Positions 52,204-62,600 of a stretch of DNA of 64,000 bases are shown one piece after another. A program made the position numbers and the translations under genes. Origin of the DNA: Pectinophora gossypiella (taxonomy: Eukaryota; Arthropoda; Insecta; Lepidoptera; Gelechiidae); NCBI RefSeq assembly GCF_024362695.1, contig NC_065423.1, forward strand, positions 3,465,001 to 3,529,000. Direction: 5' to 3'. The stretch's first letter is position 1. Each line of letters opens with the position of its first letter. The notes under the pieces are model-generated. The model was not told the origin of the DNA. It made no database searches and saw nothing but the letters and a program-made list of their open reading frames with translations.

Positions 52204-52559
52204 ATAATAATTACACAACAAAGTGTTTACTCGTACTAGACCTCGCTCATAAATAGCCTCATGCTACGCCTACGTTACACGTGCTACGACGTAGCAAACG
52301 TAGCGACGTAGTCAATTAAAAGATTGACAAAAATAAAATTACTGTTATTATGAATTTTGAGAAGATAGATGAGTGGTACGACGCGCTACTTGACTCTGTG
52401 ACTCAAGGCCACAGGTTCGAAACAGGTCCAAGTCCGAGAATGATGGATACTAGAGAATTACTATGTATGTAGTGCGTAAGATACCGTACACAATACGTTA
52501 TTTGACGAACTCAAATCGGATAAAAATCGCCACGCGAATGAATTCGCGGGTGGACATCT

Positions 52560-52649
52560 CGGCGGAAAATTCCACAGGATATCAACTCAGAATCATGGTT
52601 TAAATCATCCCTCAAAGTTTTCGTTACCATGTCACTAACACCCTGTATT
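52560..52649. mobile_element. MITE M1, right half
   Basis: GGCGGAAAATTCCACAGGAT, ATCAACTCAGAATCATGGTT, GTTTTCGTTACCATGTCACT and AACACCCTGTATT. Confidence 0.75.
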
Positions 52650-52935
52650 CACATTATTATTTAACTGTTTTATTATTTAACTAATTTCTATAAATACCCG
52701 TGAAAAATATAATGATAAACTGACATTTAGCCTACGCAACAATAACGCTTGGCATTTCCAATCGTATATTAATTATACAACTCCAATTCTATATTCGGAA
52801 TAAGAAATATTATGTTTATCATTTATTAATCTTTTGTTTTCAGTAGTTGCTTGAAGCACGTTTTCCAATAAGTTATTTTTCTGAATAAACTGCAGTAATC
52901 TGATACCTGACTTTGTTAAAAAAAATCGTATCTAC

Positions 52936-53232
52936 TTCTCTTCTATCGTGTGGATTGTGAGGTGAATTACCAACCTCATCAACCCTCGTGTCAGGGTTAT
53001 TATTGAGCCGCCAAAGGCCCCTGACATGGCTCATGTAACGACTACTTACTTACATCAGTATGTAGTAACCGGGGCCAACGGCTTAACGTGCCTTCCGAAG
53101 CACGGATCATCTTACTTTTTGGACGATCAAGTGATCAACCTGTAATGTCCTAACCAAACCAGGGACCACAAAGTGATTTTTGTGATATGTCCCCACCGGG
53201 ATTCGAACCCGGGACCTCGGACCACGGAGGTT
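52936..53232 (-). mobile_element. SINE S2, near full length
   Basis: CTTCTCTTCTATCGTGTGGA, CAACCTCATCAACCCTCGTG, TGACATGGCTCATGTAACGA, CTTCCGAAGCACGGATCATC, and at the head CCCCACCGGGATTCGAACCC with GACCACGGAGG. A short piece of the anticodon-arm region is missing. Confidence 0.9.
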
Positions 53233-53462
53233 GTTCCCTACCCTATTATTAGCTGTTAAGTCAGTCAGATGGTGTTTAGTGCTCTTTTCACTAACACAGT
53301 TACTCACCACCTATCACACTCTAACCTATCACGTCGTGTCGCGGCATTATGCTGAGGGAGAACCTTTTTTTTATATTTTGGACGCCCTCCACAATATGAA
53401 CATGACAATAATTCAATAATATAAAAAAAAACAAATTTTAACTCAATAATAACAATTTGAGG

Positions 53463-53755
53463 AAGAGCTCGGTGGCGCAGCGGTAAACGCGCTCGGTCTG
53501 CGATTGTTGAAGTTAAGCAACTTTCGCAAAGGCCGGTCATAGGATGGGTGACCACAAAAAAAAGTTTTTATCTCGAGCTCCTCCGTGCTTCGGAAGGCAC
53601 GTTAAGCCGTTGCGCGTTGGTCCCGGGTGCATTAGCAGTCGTTAATAACCATCAATCCGCACTGGGTTTAAGGCCCGATCTCCCTATCCATCCATAGGGA
53701 AGGCCCGTGCCCCAGCAGTGGGGACGTTAATGGGCTGATGATGATGATGATAATA
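53463..53755 (+). mobile_element. SINE S3, full length
   Basis: GAGCTCGGTGGCGCAGCGGT, GAAGTTAAGCAACTTTCGCA, GGCCGGTCATAGGATGGGTG, GTGCTTCGGAAGGCACGTTA, GGCCCGATCTCCCTATCCAT and a (GAT)n end. It has an extra GCGCGTTG in the central domain and a small deletion after CGCACTGGG. Confidence 0.92.
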
Positions 53756-54121
53756 ATCTGTGGTAATTAGAAGGGTAAGGTGTCGGAAGAGCGTGTAAAT
53801 AAACGAATAAAACAATCACCCTCTAGATAAGATATTTATTTCATAATAAAGAAAACATTTCAGCCGTAATACCAAACGATATGTACATATCGTTGCACTT
53901 ATACTAGTCTAGAGAAACGCATTTCCTCGAACACTGTCATTTTATCCACGGTATAAGAACACTAGGTATGCTCAATCCTATGACAAGCCGCCATTGCTAG
54001 CCCATTGATGACGTAAGTGTTACCAACATTCCAATTCAATTGGTATCTCCAACATTTCAAGGACGTAAATTTTATTATAGAAAATTAAGGGAATTACTGA
54101 CTAATGTATTTAAATAATAAT

Positions 54122-54305
54122 CGTCATCATCAATTAAAGAGCCACGCTCTTGTCGGTGTAGCATTTTCCATTCCAGTCTATCAAATGGCAATTCCTTGAC
54201 TTCCCTATAAGACACGACGTTAACCTTTTCTTTAATCTGTTTCATGGAAGCTCTTCTTGGTCTTCCCCTCCCTCTCTTTCCTTCTAGCTTTCCTTCTATA
54301 ATTAC
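54122..54305 (-). mobile_element. LINE L4 C-terminal fragment inside M4
   Basis: The complement reads GGAAGACCAAGAAGAGCTTC, CATGAAACAGATTAAAGAAA and CTACACCGACAAGAGCGTGG: protein phrases GRPRRASMKQIKEKVNVVSY, REVKELPFDRLEWKMLHRQE and RGSLIDDD. This is the most readable L4 C-terminus in the window. The (ATC)n start is its tail. Confidence 0.75.
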
Positions 54306-54497
54306 TATTATTTGTCACATATACAAGAATCATTAAAACTGTACGTAAATCTTTTACTAAAAATACAAAATTTCCTTGCAAAGCAAATTAAAAATATTGG
54401 ACGTTGGTATTTTTTTTTTACGAAATGGCAACATAGTCTGGGAAAATGTCAGCTGGGTTAACCTTGAAATGCTAGCTGTCAGTTTAAAGCATACCTG

Positions 54498-54631
54498 AGG
54501 GCTTAGCACCGTAAGCGCACCTCTTTCTCGCCTCGACATACGTCACCCGTCACTCTCTCACAGTACTGCACAGAAAGAGATAGATGATCTCTGTCGCGAC
54601 GAGGAGTCGCGTGCTTACGGTGCTAAGCCCG
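54498..54631. mobile_element. Small TIR element (134 bp) inside M4
   Basis: Inverted ends GGGCTTAGCACCGTAAGC. The M4 sequence ATACCTGGTTTTC is broken as ATACCTG ... CTGGTTTTC, so CTG (3 bp) is duplicated. No coding capacity. Confidence 0.75.
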
Positions 54632-54659
54632 CTGGTTTTCTTATACCATGATTTTATCG

Positions 54660-55970
54660 TTTCTTTTTTTTTGTGATTGTATCATTGACTAAAAGCAGAT
54701 GAGTTGGGTTTATATGGCATGGAGGACGCTACTCCCAGCGAAGTCAGTCCTTTCTTTGAAGTAGTCATTCAGTCTGACTGTCCTCATCTAGAGGTATATA
54801 TCGATTTGACGATATAACTATGTCGTTTTGTCGATTGGTGCTAACATGTGAACCCAAATAAGTCATGTCGTTATGTCAAAATACGAACAAAATCACATAT
54901 ATCATTACCGTAAACGTAAAAATATCCTAGAATCTATTGTGTTTTTGTAAATAGTTGGAACTCACATAAATCGACAATTTAAATAAGTTCTAACTGGATC
55001 AACGATTCTAGGAAATTCCGGTGTTCGAAGAACTACTCAGCCATCGAAAATGATAAGGCTTTAAAAAACACGTACTATACACTAATAGTACTATTAAAAA
55101 AAACTTAATCTAATAATCTGAAACAGAGATTTTCACATTCTTCCCAAATCACTTGTGCTTCAGTAATAGGATCTGTACCGATGCCGTTTCTAGCGAACGA
55201 AACTTAATTTAATTTTAATCTCAGAGCATTAAAAATATTGTCATCCTTCTTTTATGATAAGTGCAAGAATGAGACAGAGATATGTTTAGAAATGTCTAAT
55301 TAATTTAAAATTAACTTTGAGACTTTTTTTATGTTGTCTTTGCGCGTAAATTGTGCACGTCCTATTTTTTTTTTTTGTTCTAGAGCTAAATATGGGTCAG
55401 CGGATGACAACTATATAGTATAACGTAATATAGTACAACTATATAGAAATATGGTAAAGGCTGTATGGCCCTTAGATCTGTGCCTGGCTCAGTTAAGGCG
55501 AATTAAAACAACGACGTCCAGCATCTTGCAAGAGGACAATAAATAATCATTATCACGTAACTATTTTCGTCTTGTTACATCATTCGAGAGGTCATGTATT
55601 TTCTCCATTACTGAATTGAATTATAATACAATTAAAATGTACCCGAGCAATGAAAAAATAGGTAATCATCCCGTTGAATTTATACAGCGCCAATTGTACT
55701 GAAATGTACCTCTTTTAAAAGCCATTAATCAAGAATTGAATTACCATGCCAGTAATAAAAAAATACATTGTCACAAGTTTAAAAATGGAATTCACAATCT
55801 TACATCTAGTATTTGAATGTATCATGTTGTCGAAATATTTGAATAGAGAACTGGAAATGCGACAGGAATGTTTCAGGAATACTTTTTATGACCTGGCCTG
55901 AGTCAAGGCAGTAGCCCTAATGTCTACGATAACAATCTCATTATCTGAAGAACCTCTAAGAAAACAAAAC
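54660..55970. other. AT-rich DNA with no gene; holds the second copy of the 52-bp match
   Basis: 55005-55056 is identical to 43485-43536. Otherwise no family match and no readable protein. Confidence 0.45.
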
Positions 55971-55973
55971 ACG

Positions 55974-56347
55974 AGGTAAGAAAACCAGGTAAGCTCAATC
56001 CTATGATAAGCCGCCATTGCTAGCCCTTTGATGACGTAAGTGTTACCACTGTTTTACCATTAAATTGGTATCTCCAACATTCCAAGGACATAAATTTTAT
56101 TATTGAATATTAAGTGAATTACTGTGTAATGTATTTAATTACTATTGTCACATATTAAAAAGCACTAAAACTATAACTCTTTTACTAAAAGTTCAAACTT
56201 TCCTTGTGAAGTAAATATACAAATTTTGGTCACGGGTAATTTATTTTTTATGAAATGGCAACGCAGGGTGTTGTGACGTCAGCCCAGAGGCTAACCTTGT
56301 AATGTTATCTGTCACTTTTGAGCATACCTGGTTTTCTTATACCATGT
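55974..56347. mobile_element. MITE M4, complete
   Basis: Ends GGTAAGAAAACCAGGTAAGC and GCATACCTGGTTTTCTTATA, inverted. The interior has CCATTGCTAGCCCTTTGATG, TTGGTATCTCCAACATTCCA and GTCACTTTTGAGC. About 374 bp; no coding capacity. Confidence 0.85.
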
Positions 56348-56349
56348 AA

Positions 56350-57940
56350 TAGCGGTTCTAACTAATGCCAAATCTCACTCTAAGCAATGTTTCCTAATAG
56401 ATACGACAGATTCAATATTCAAAATCTTTAAGAGAGTAGGTTTTTAGATAATGTTAAGACTAAAGAAAGAATATACTGTCAAGGGAGCTAAATAATCCTT
56501 CCTAACGTAGTACAACTTACTGAGACATGTCTAGAAACCTGTTAAGAAAATCTACTTATGAATTAGTTTTCATAATATTAAGTTGTAATATTTAAAAAGT
56601 TTACTAATTTACAGAATTTTGGAAGCGACTATTCTAGGATAATATAATTTTTAAACATGGCAACTATTTATTATCTAAACTCACAATGTTACCAGATATT
56701 AAAACCGCGTTTTTTCGTAGAAACCGATGTCCGCCATTTTACAAATGGCGCCCTCTTGACAGTAAAATCTCCTGTAATCGTCGGTGTTGCCAGCAGTGGG
56801 TGATTAAATCTTTTTCCTCCTTTTTTCCGGGGTGGTGGCGAATAAGGCTTCGTCTGCTCTGATGAGGCGGTTCACCGCGCGGCCCAACGACACATCTGTT
56901 ACCAGAAAACATTACGTCACCGTCCGTTGATCTGTCGGTTTTCCGTTCAGAATATGGCAACACTAACTTAGACTAAAAGCGAGACTAGATGCAAAGAAGC
57001 AAAAAAAAATAAAAAAAAATAAGTATTCTGATATAAAATTAACATGATTATCGAGTAGGTACTGAAAATATTTACAATATGAATTTTTGCTAACTTTATC
57101 AATAGTCCAAACTACATAGTATTGCCATATTCCAAAAGTAGAATGATGGTGGTAAGCAGATTGTGTCATTTTAATCACCCATTGCGAGCCAAATGTTAGA
57201 AATGATGATCCAAGATGGTTGTCAAAATGAAAATACCCAAAAATTTTGGAAAAATCTCTTTAATGTGATAGAAATTTAACAGTCCACTTACTTTTTAAAA
57301 TGCTAGTAAATCTTACACGAAAAATGATTTAAAGCAGTGTTTTTTTTTTGGCAGTAAGCGGCCATTTTGTTTCTCAGACTAGATATTTTTCGTGCAGGTT
57401 TTACTAATAAACTTTTAACATAAATAAAGATTTATTTGAAGTCGAGTTGTACTTGTCAAAGGCGTCTTAGGAATACTTTATTATACAACATTTGCTATAA
57501 TGATAAGTTATAATATTAAATAATTGTGATTTAAATTGTAAATTGTATTAAACATCTTAAAATTGTTACTCAAACTCATAATAATTTAAAATAAAAAAGG
57601 AAACAAGTTAAAAACGATGTAGGAAAACTTAATAGTCATTTACATAGTCAGTCATACGAAAATAAATTAATACTCTCAAAAATCATAATGAACATTTAGG
57701 TTTCTGTCTAACCTGTAAGGTATAGACCGTTAAGATAGCCTGCCATATTAGCTTCTTAAGTACACATTTAACTAATTAAAATAATATTGCCATTGTATTA
57801 AATTAAAATACTAAAAAGAAACTAATACCAAAGCCCAACATACCAAAGCCTAAAATTATGTGCTTTTCATGCATTTTGTAGCATTTATATTTGTTACAGA
57901 CAATCCCTTTTATTTGCTAAAATCATGGTAACATAAAATA
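56350..57940. other. No gene supported; unassigned frame at 56739-56963
   Basis: A minus-strand frame from about 56956 (MLPYSERKTDRSTDGDVMFS, GNRCVVGPRGEPPHQSRRSL) is GC-richer than its neighbours and next to a CCGCCATTTT motif (56732). It has no recognisable domain. The remainder is AT-rich. Confidence 0.35.
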
Positions 57941-57942
57941 AG

Positions 57943-58073
57943 TCTGATAACTAAAGCAATATTGCAAATTGACATTTGCGCATATAAAACTAAGTGCGCC
58001 ATGCACATATATGTCAAATTGCAATATTGCTTTCTTACATGAATTGCTTTCCTTGCCTTTTTAACCGCCCTTT
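57943..58073. mobile_element. MITE M2, fold-back core
   Basis: CTAAAGCAATATTGCAAATT, GACATTTGCGCATATAAAAC, its inverse ATATGTCAAATTGCAATATT, and TTGCCTTTTTAACCGCCC at the right. The left terminus is missing. Confidence 0.72.
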
Positions 58074-58195
58074 TCTTAATTTTTATCATACCAGCTGAGG
58101 GCTTCAACATCAAATGCTGCAAATTGTCTTGCACTACTGAGCCGCCTTACCGTGTAAGTGTGAGCGAGATAGATAGTCCGTGCGCGCTCCCCGTC

Positions 58196-58345
58196 ACTCC
58201 TGCCAGCCGCTAGGCTTACGGCCATTTAGACTAAAGTAAGACCCAGAGGGGGTGTAGTAAAGCTAAGCGCCCGATACGATTTGGTGCGGGGCGGAAGTTA
58301 CCGTGCTATACGCCGTATTATTCAATATTCTTAAGTCTATGCTTG
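58196..58345 (-). repeat. Repeat M5, part
   Basis: CTTACGGCCATTTAGACTAA, GTAAGACCCAGAGGGGGTGT, GGGGCGGAAGTTACCGTGCT and GCCGTATTATTCAATATTCT. Upstream (58136-58195) GCGAGATAGATAGTCCGTGC recurs in similar form at 29770 and 42415. Confidence 0.6.
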
Positions 58346-59154
58346 TGGATGACAATTGTCTCTGCCCATCCCGATAAGAACTTATGTATCTACTCTTCAA
58401 ATACCTACCTTATTTTATTATACCATGAGTTCAATATGTAACAACATAGAGCATGAGAACATTACTCTTAATTTCAGATAAACAACTTCTGAGAAACGAT
58501 ACAAAATAGTTTTTAATTATTTGGTCTTGTTTAAAGTTTCAGTCTTATATCTTTGAATGTGAACTTAATATCGAGTAGTTTTTTTAAACACTTCAGCTTA
58601 TAATTCGAGTTGATTAATTTAATTTGCTTGTTTTCCAATCGACCTACATACGATTAATATTTATAATTATAGGTAGTATACTGCTAGCCTGATAGGCATA
58701 GCATAATGATATTACAGTTTCGTATCGTCTCTCTCGTGTATAACCATAGAGCACGAAACTTATCACGCCCGGCCGCTACTAGAACCGACACTAATGGACT
58801 GATTGACTGGTACTGTCACTTCCGTTTATAATATCAATTTAAGGACTGATGCCAGACACACCGCGATAGCCACGCGGGATACGATAAATGAATGGGACAA
58901 CTCTATATTGGCCATGGCGCGGTTACAAAAGTAATTATATTGATTAATTTATGGCTTCTCGCGCGATATGCAGCATGCTACGACCATAGTTATCTTCTAG
59001 AGGCTCGTGGCTCTGCTCCTCCTGTTAGGTTATCTATCTATTAGACTATTAGATTCTATAAATGAATGAAGTTAATGTTTACGCAGATTTGAGGGTAATT
59101 TGACAACGGTTGAGCCCCGCAACTATACGCCTTTTATTCGAATTTCGATACCTC

Positions 59155-59222
59155 GATGAGGTGTAGAGTGCTTAGTTCATCTTGCGATGGATGTATCTCT
59201 GACTACTCCGTGAGCTTATATT
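59155..59222 (+). mobile_element. SINE S5 fragment downstream of Snr1
   Basis: ATGAGGTGTAGAGTGCTTAG, TTCATCTTGCGATGGATGTA and TCTCTGACTACTCCGTGAGC. It lies in the probable 3' UTR or just beyond it. Confidence 0.65.
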
Positions 59223-59226
59223 ATGG

Positions 59227-59232
59227 TTTATT
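59227..59232 (-). terminator. Possible Snr1 polyadenylation signal
   Basis: AATAAA on the minus strand, 250 nt downstream of the Snr1 stop codon. Such a hexamer is common in AT-rich DNA, and it lies just beyond an S5 SINE remnant (59155-59222), so the assignment is only a suggestion. Confidence 0.3.
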
Positions 59233-59481
59233 GGTTTGTTTAAATCACATTATTATGTTGGGATTGTTTAAGGTTCGCTGAAACGGGAATCGAATTATTT
59301 TATTGTTGCACATTTTTTTTATAATTTTCGACTCAATCTAAAAACCGTTCAGAAACAAGTAAACTTGAAACTATGTAGTTGTGTTCGATACCCGTCAAAC
59401 GTGTCATTATTAAAGCCGCCTCTAACACTGGCCGAGCGTAATTACGTTCCGTGCTCTATGTCCTCTGTATAACCGTGAAGT

Positions 59482-59628
59482 TTACCAACCGGGCGTGGTG
59501 TTGGCGAGGCGGCGCATGCGGCGCGTGTTGCGGTCCTGATCGCGGATCTTCTTCTCCATTTCGGCGTCGGTCAGCGTCTCCAGGAACGGCGCCCATTGCT
59601 CGGCGTCCGACGACTGGCGGTAGGGAGT
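59482..59628 (-). CDS. Snr1: Snr1 terminal exon
   Basis: 147 bp including stop TAA at 59484-59482. It encodes TPYRQSSDAEQWAPFLETLT and then DAEMEKKIRDQDRNTRRMRR with a LANTTPGW end, the conserved basic C-terminal helix and tail. The acceptor is a pyrimidine-rich CCCCCCTCTATTCCAG. GC content is clearly higher than in the surrounding DNA, as expected for a real exon here. Confidence 0.97.
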   Translation of the reverse strand, partial: TPYRQSSDAEQWAPFLETLTDAEMEKKIRDQDRNTRRMRRLANTTPGW

Positions 59629-62600
59629 CTGGAATAGAGGGGGGGAGTGAGAAATTGTTAAAAGATACGTGTATAAACTGCGCCTATAGCACAGGGCGGA
59701 CACTCCTTACAGTCGACTCGAGTTGCTCTTTTACTCGCGCTTACAGTGTGCTAGTGACATTGTAACGGATCCTGAGGGGGATGATTCAGACCACGGTCCT
59801 GAGTTAATATCAAGTGGATATTTCCGTCGCAAAATAGATTTGTGTGTTTCTAGGGTTCCAAACCTCAATAGGTAAAACGGAACCCTTATAGGATCACTTT
59901 GATCTGTCCATCTGACCTTTTTTTTTTAATTATTTTCAATTCTATATTTTAGCGATGGAAAATTTCTCTTCGAACGTCGTTCTCTTTGTCATGTACCTAA
60001 TTCCTAATTAAAACCTTAAATCAGTCAAAAAGTAAAATGAGATAATATTTTTGTTCATTTTAGTCTGGGTTTTATTTCTAGATCAGCATTTTATAATTTA
60101 TCTTTTGACGCAGTCAATACCCAATTAGGATTTTCACCAAGGTATAGGTTCCGGCAAACTTCTTGAGCATCGACCTTGACTGCGCACAACCGAATTTTAG
60201 ATCTCTTTGGTGGTGCGGTACGGGGCGCGGGGGCGGGTGAGTCCCGCATCGACCGGCTATTGGTAGATCAGTCGATACTTCCCCCGCGCACTCTGTCTTC
60301 GTCCCTTTGACTCCCGAATACACTTGCGTGCAGTGAAACTGTCACGTTTTTGTTATTGCTCTTTTGTTCGTTTTTTTTTGTTATTACTCATTTGTTTAAG
60401 TTTAAGAATTAGTTACTAGCACGAGGTCTATGTCTACAGATCCAAAACCTAGCACTAGCTCTGGTATTGCTGGTTTCAACCTCATGGAAGGAATATCATA
60501 CTTACGTGACGATTAGTTTTTTATTAAATATAATAATATAATATAAGTTTTAATAAACTATAATAATATAAGTTTAGTTTTATTTACATAATTACTAATA
60601 TAATAATTGTTTTTTTTAATGAAGTTAAGAAAATAATCAAAAGTTCATTTTTTTTGCACGGAAGTGTACGTGCGCGAACTTTCCCCCACTACGACACTCG
60701 ATGCTCAAGAAGTTTGCCGGGAGTTATACGCAGGTTATTCCTTGTAGGAGAACTTAGCCACAGGTACATCCATCGTAAGATCGAATTCGGAAGAATAAAT
60801 ATAAATAATACCACATAATATAATATAGAACGGTATCTTTCCGCCCCGTACCAATTCGTATTGGCCGAACTTCACCCCATACAAGTCTTAATTTAGTTCT
60901 AAATGGCCACAAGCCACTCGCACTTTCGCGTTTCGCTGTGAGGTGTCCAGGGTGTGTCAGTTAGCTTTTGTCTTATCCTGAGCCTGTCAAGTTTATAAAG
61001 ATATTTATTTACCTCTATAATAGGCAACGGCGCCTCACTGAAAGCGTAGGTCCGCTGGTGCCAGCCCAGTTGCCCGCGCACACTGTACGCTATGCCGGTC
61101 ACGAACTCGCCGCCCAGGCCTAGTTCGGCACACAGCTTCATAGCAAATTGTTCTGGGTTGTTTTCTTTCTCTGACATGTCCCACTCAACCTGGAATAACA
61201 TAGCTTATCAGTAAATATTATAAACTTAAACAGCCTATATACGTCCCACTGCTGGGCACAGGCCTCCCCTCAATCAACTGGAGGGGGCAAGGAGCATACT
61301 CCACCACGCTGCTCCACTGCGGGTTGGTGTACGTGTTTTTTTACGGTTAGTAGCCAGAACCAAGGGCGTGACGCACTCTCCGATGCACGGAATCATCTTA
61401 GTTTTTCGGTCAGTCAGGTGATTCAAGGCTGCAAAGTCCTTACCAAACAAAGGACAGTCCAGTGTGGAGACTGTTCTGTGGTGACCCAGGTCGTTAGACA
61501 TCCGATAGATGTGACCTGCCCAATTCCACTTCAACTTCACGCCTGGGAGGACTAAGTCCGCCATTTGAGTCTGCACTTTGAGTAGAGACAGACGCAGGCG
61601 TGGCAGACCAAAGCGAAGATGGCGCGACGACTTGGATGTTTTCCTGGAAGGCTGGCTGAATGAAGCACTGGAGAGAATCCTTAGAGAAATGGAGGGAGGT
61701 CTTTGCCTAGCAGTGCGACACCTCAGGCTAGATAAGAATGTACCTGATCAACAAGAGAAGTATTCCCAACATGTATATTGAGCTTGATGACAACTCTCTG
61801 GTCAGACTGCTCCTCCAGTATGGCCGGTGGCTCACTCGGGAATGCCTCTATCTGCTGTCTGATGGACGATGCTATGGCCGGTATGAATGTGCTTGTGTTC
61901 AATTCTAGGTCATCACAGAGCACCTCGGCAAACTGTTCCGGTGTTATTATTGACTCTGCAATGTAAGAATGAATGTTAATACAAATTGTAGCTACATCAG
62001 ATAAGACATCTGAAAAGATGGAATATACTTTCCCTGGATGAGAGACTAAAAAATAATATAGTATCAAATTCCGGTATACATAGGCTTGAGGATAGCAGTT
62101 ACTGGACTGCACCTCTAAATAAAGAAATACAACCATAAACCATCTGATAAAGACTTTGAAGTTGATGGCAGATCACAGTGCAGTGAAAAAAATGTAAGTA
62201 TAAAGGTCATTTTCAGAAAAAAGGATAAATTTGAATATATAATTTTCATTCAGGAGCCATGCTCTTGTTGATGTAGCATTAAAGGCCAATTCTTTGACTT
62301 CCTTATAATATAAGGCACAACATTCTCTTTAATTTGTACCATGTAAGCTCTTCATGAGATACTATATAGGATATTTCCTCATAAGCACATTGTCCATGTA
62401 TTAATTTCTTACTGGACAAATATGTGTTCTGAATCTTTGTATCTTCTTCAAATCTGCACAAACTTGTGCAAAAGGTACCGGGGATTAGCCGGTGTTCGGC
62501 ACTCCCCGTTTGCAAGCAAGCCAGTTACACACAGGAGCACAGTGAGTTCTTCGAGTGGTTTGAATGAATGAGTGTTTCTTCTCAGTATGTGATATGTATT

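Larger units (their letters stand above)
53950..54650. mobile_element. MITE M4 carrying two later insertions
   Basis: Ends GGTATAAGAACACTAGGTAT and CTGGTTTTCTTATACC. The interior matches 55974-56347 (AAGCCGCCATTGCTAGCCCA, GATGACGTAAGTGTTACCAA, TCCTTGCAAAGCAAATT, GGGTTAACCTTGAAATGCTA). It is split by an L4 LINE piece (54122-54305) and near its right end by a 134-bp TIR element (54498-54631). Confidence 0.8.

Noticed and set aside
61578..61781. 67-codon plus-strand frame as a gene overlapping a Snr1 exon
   Set aside because: Its first part is the RGRP LINE C-terminus; the last part is the antisense of a Snr1 exon read by chance.
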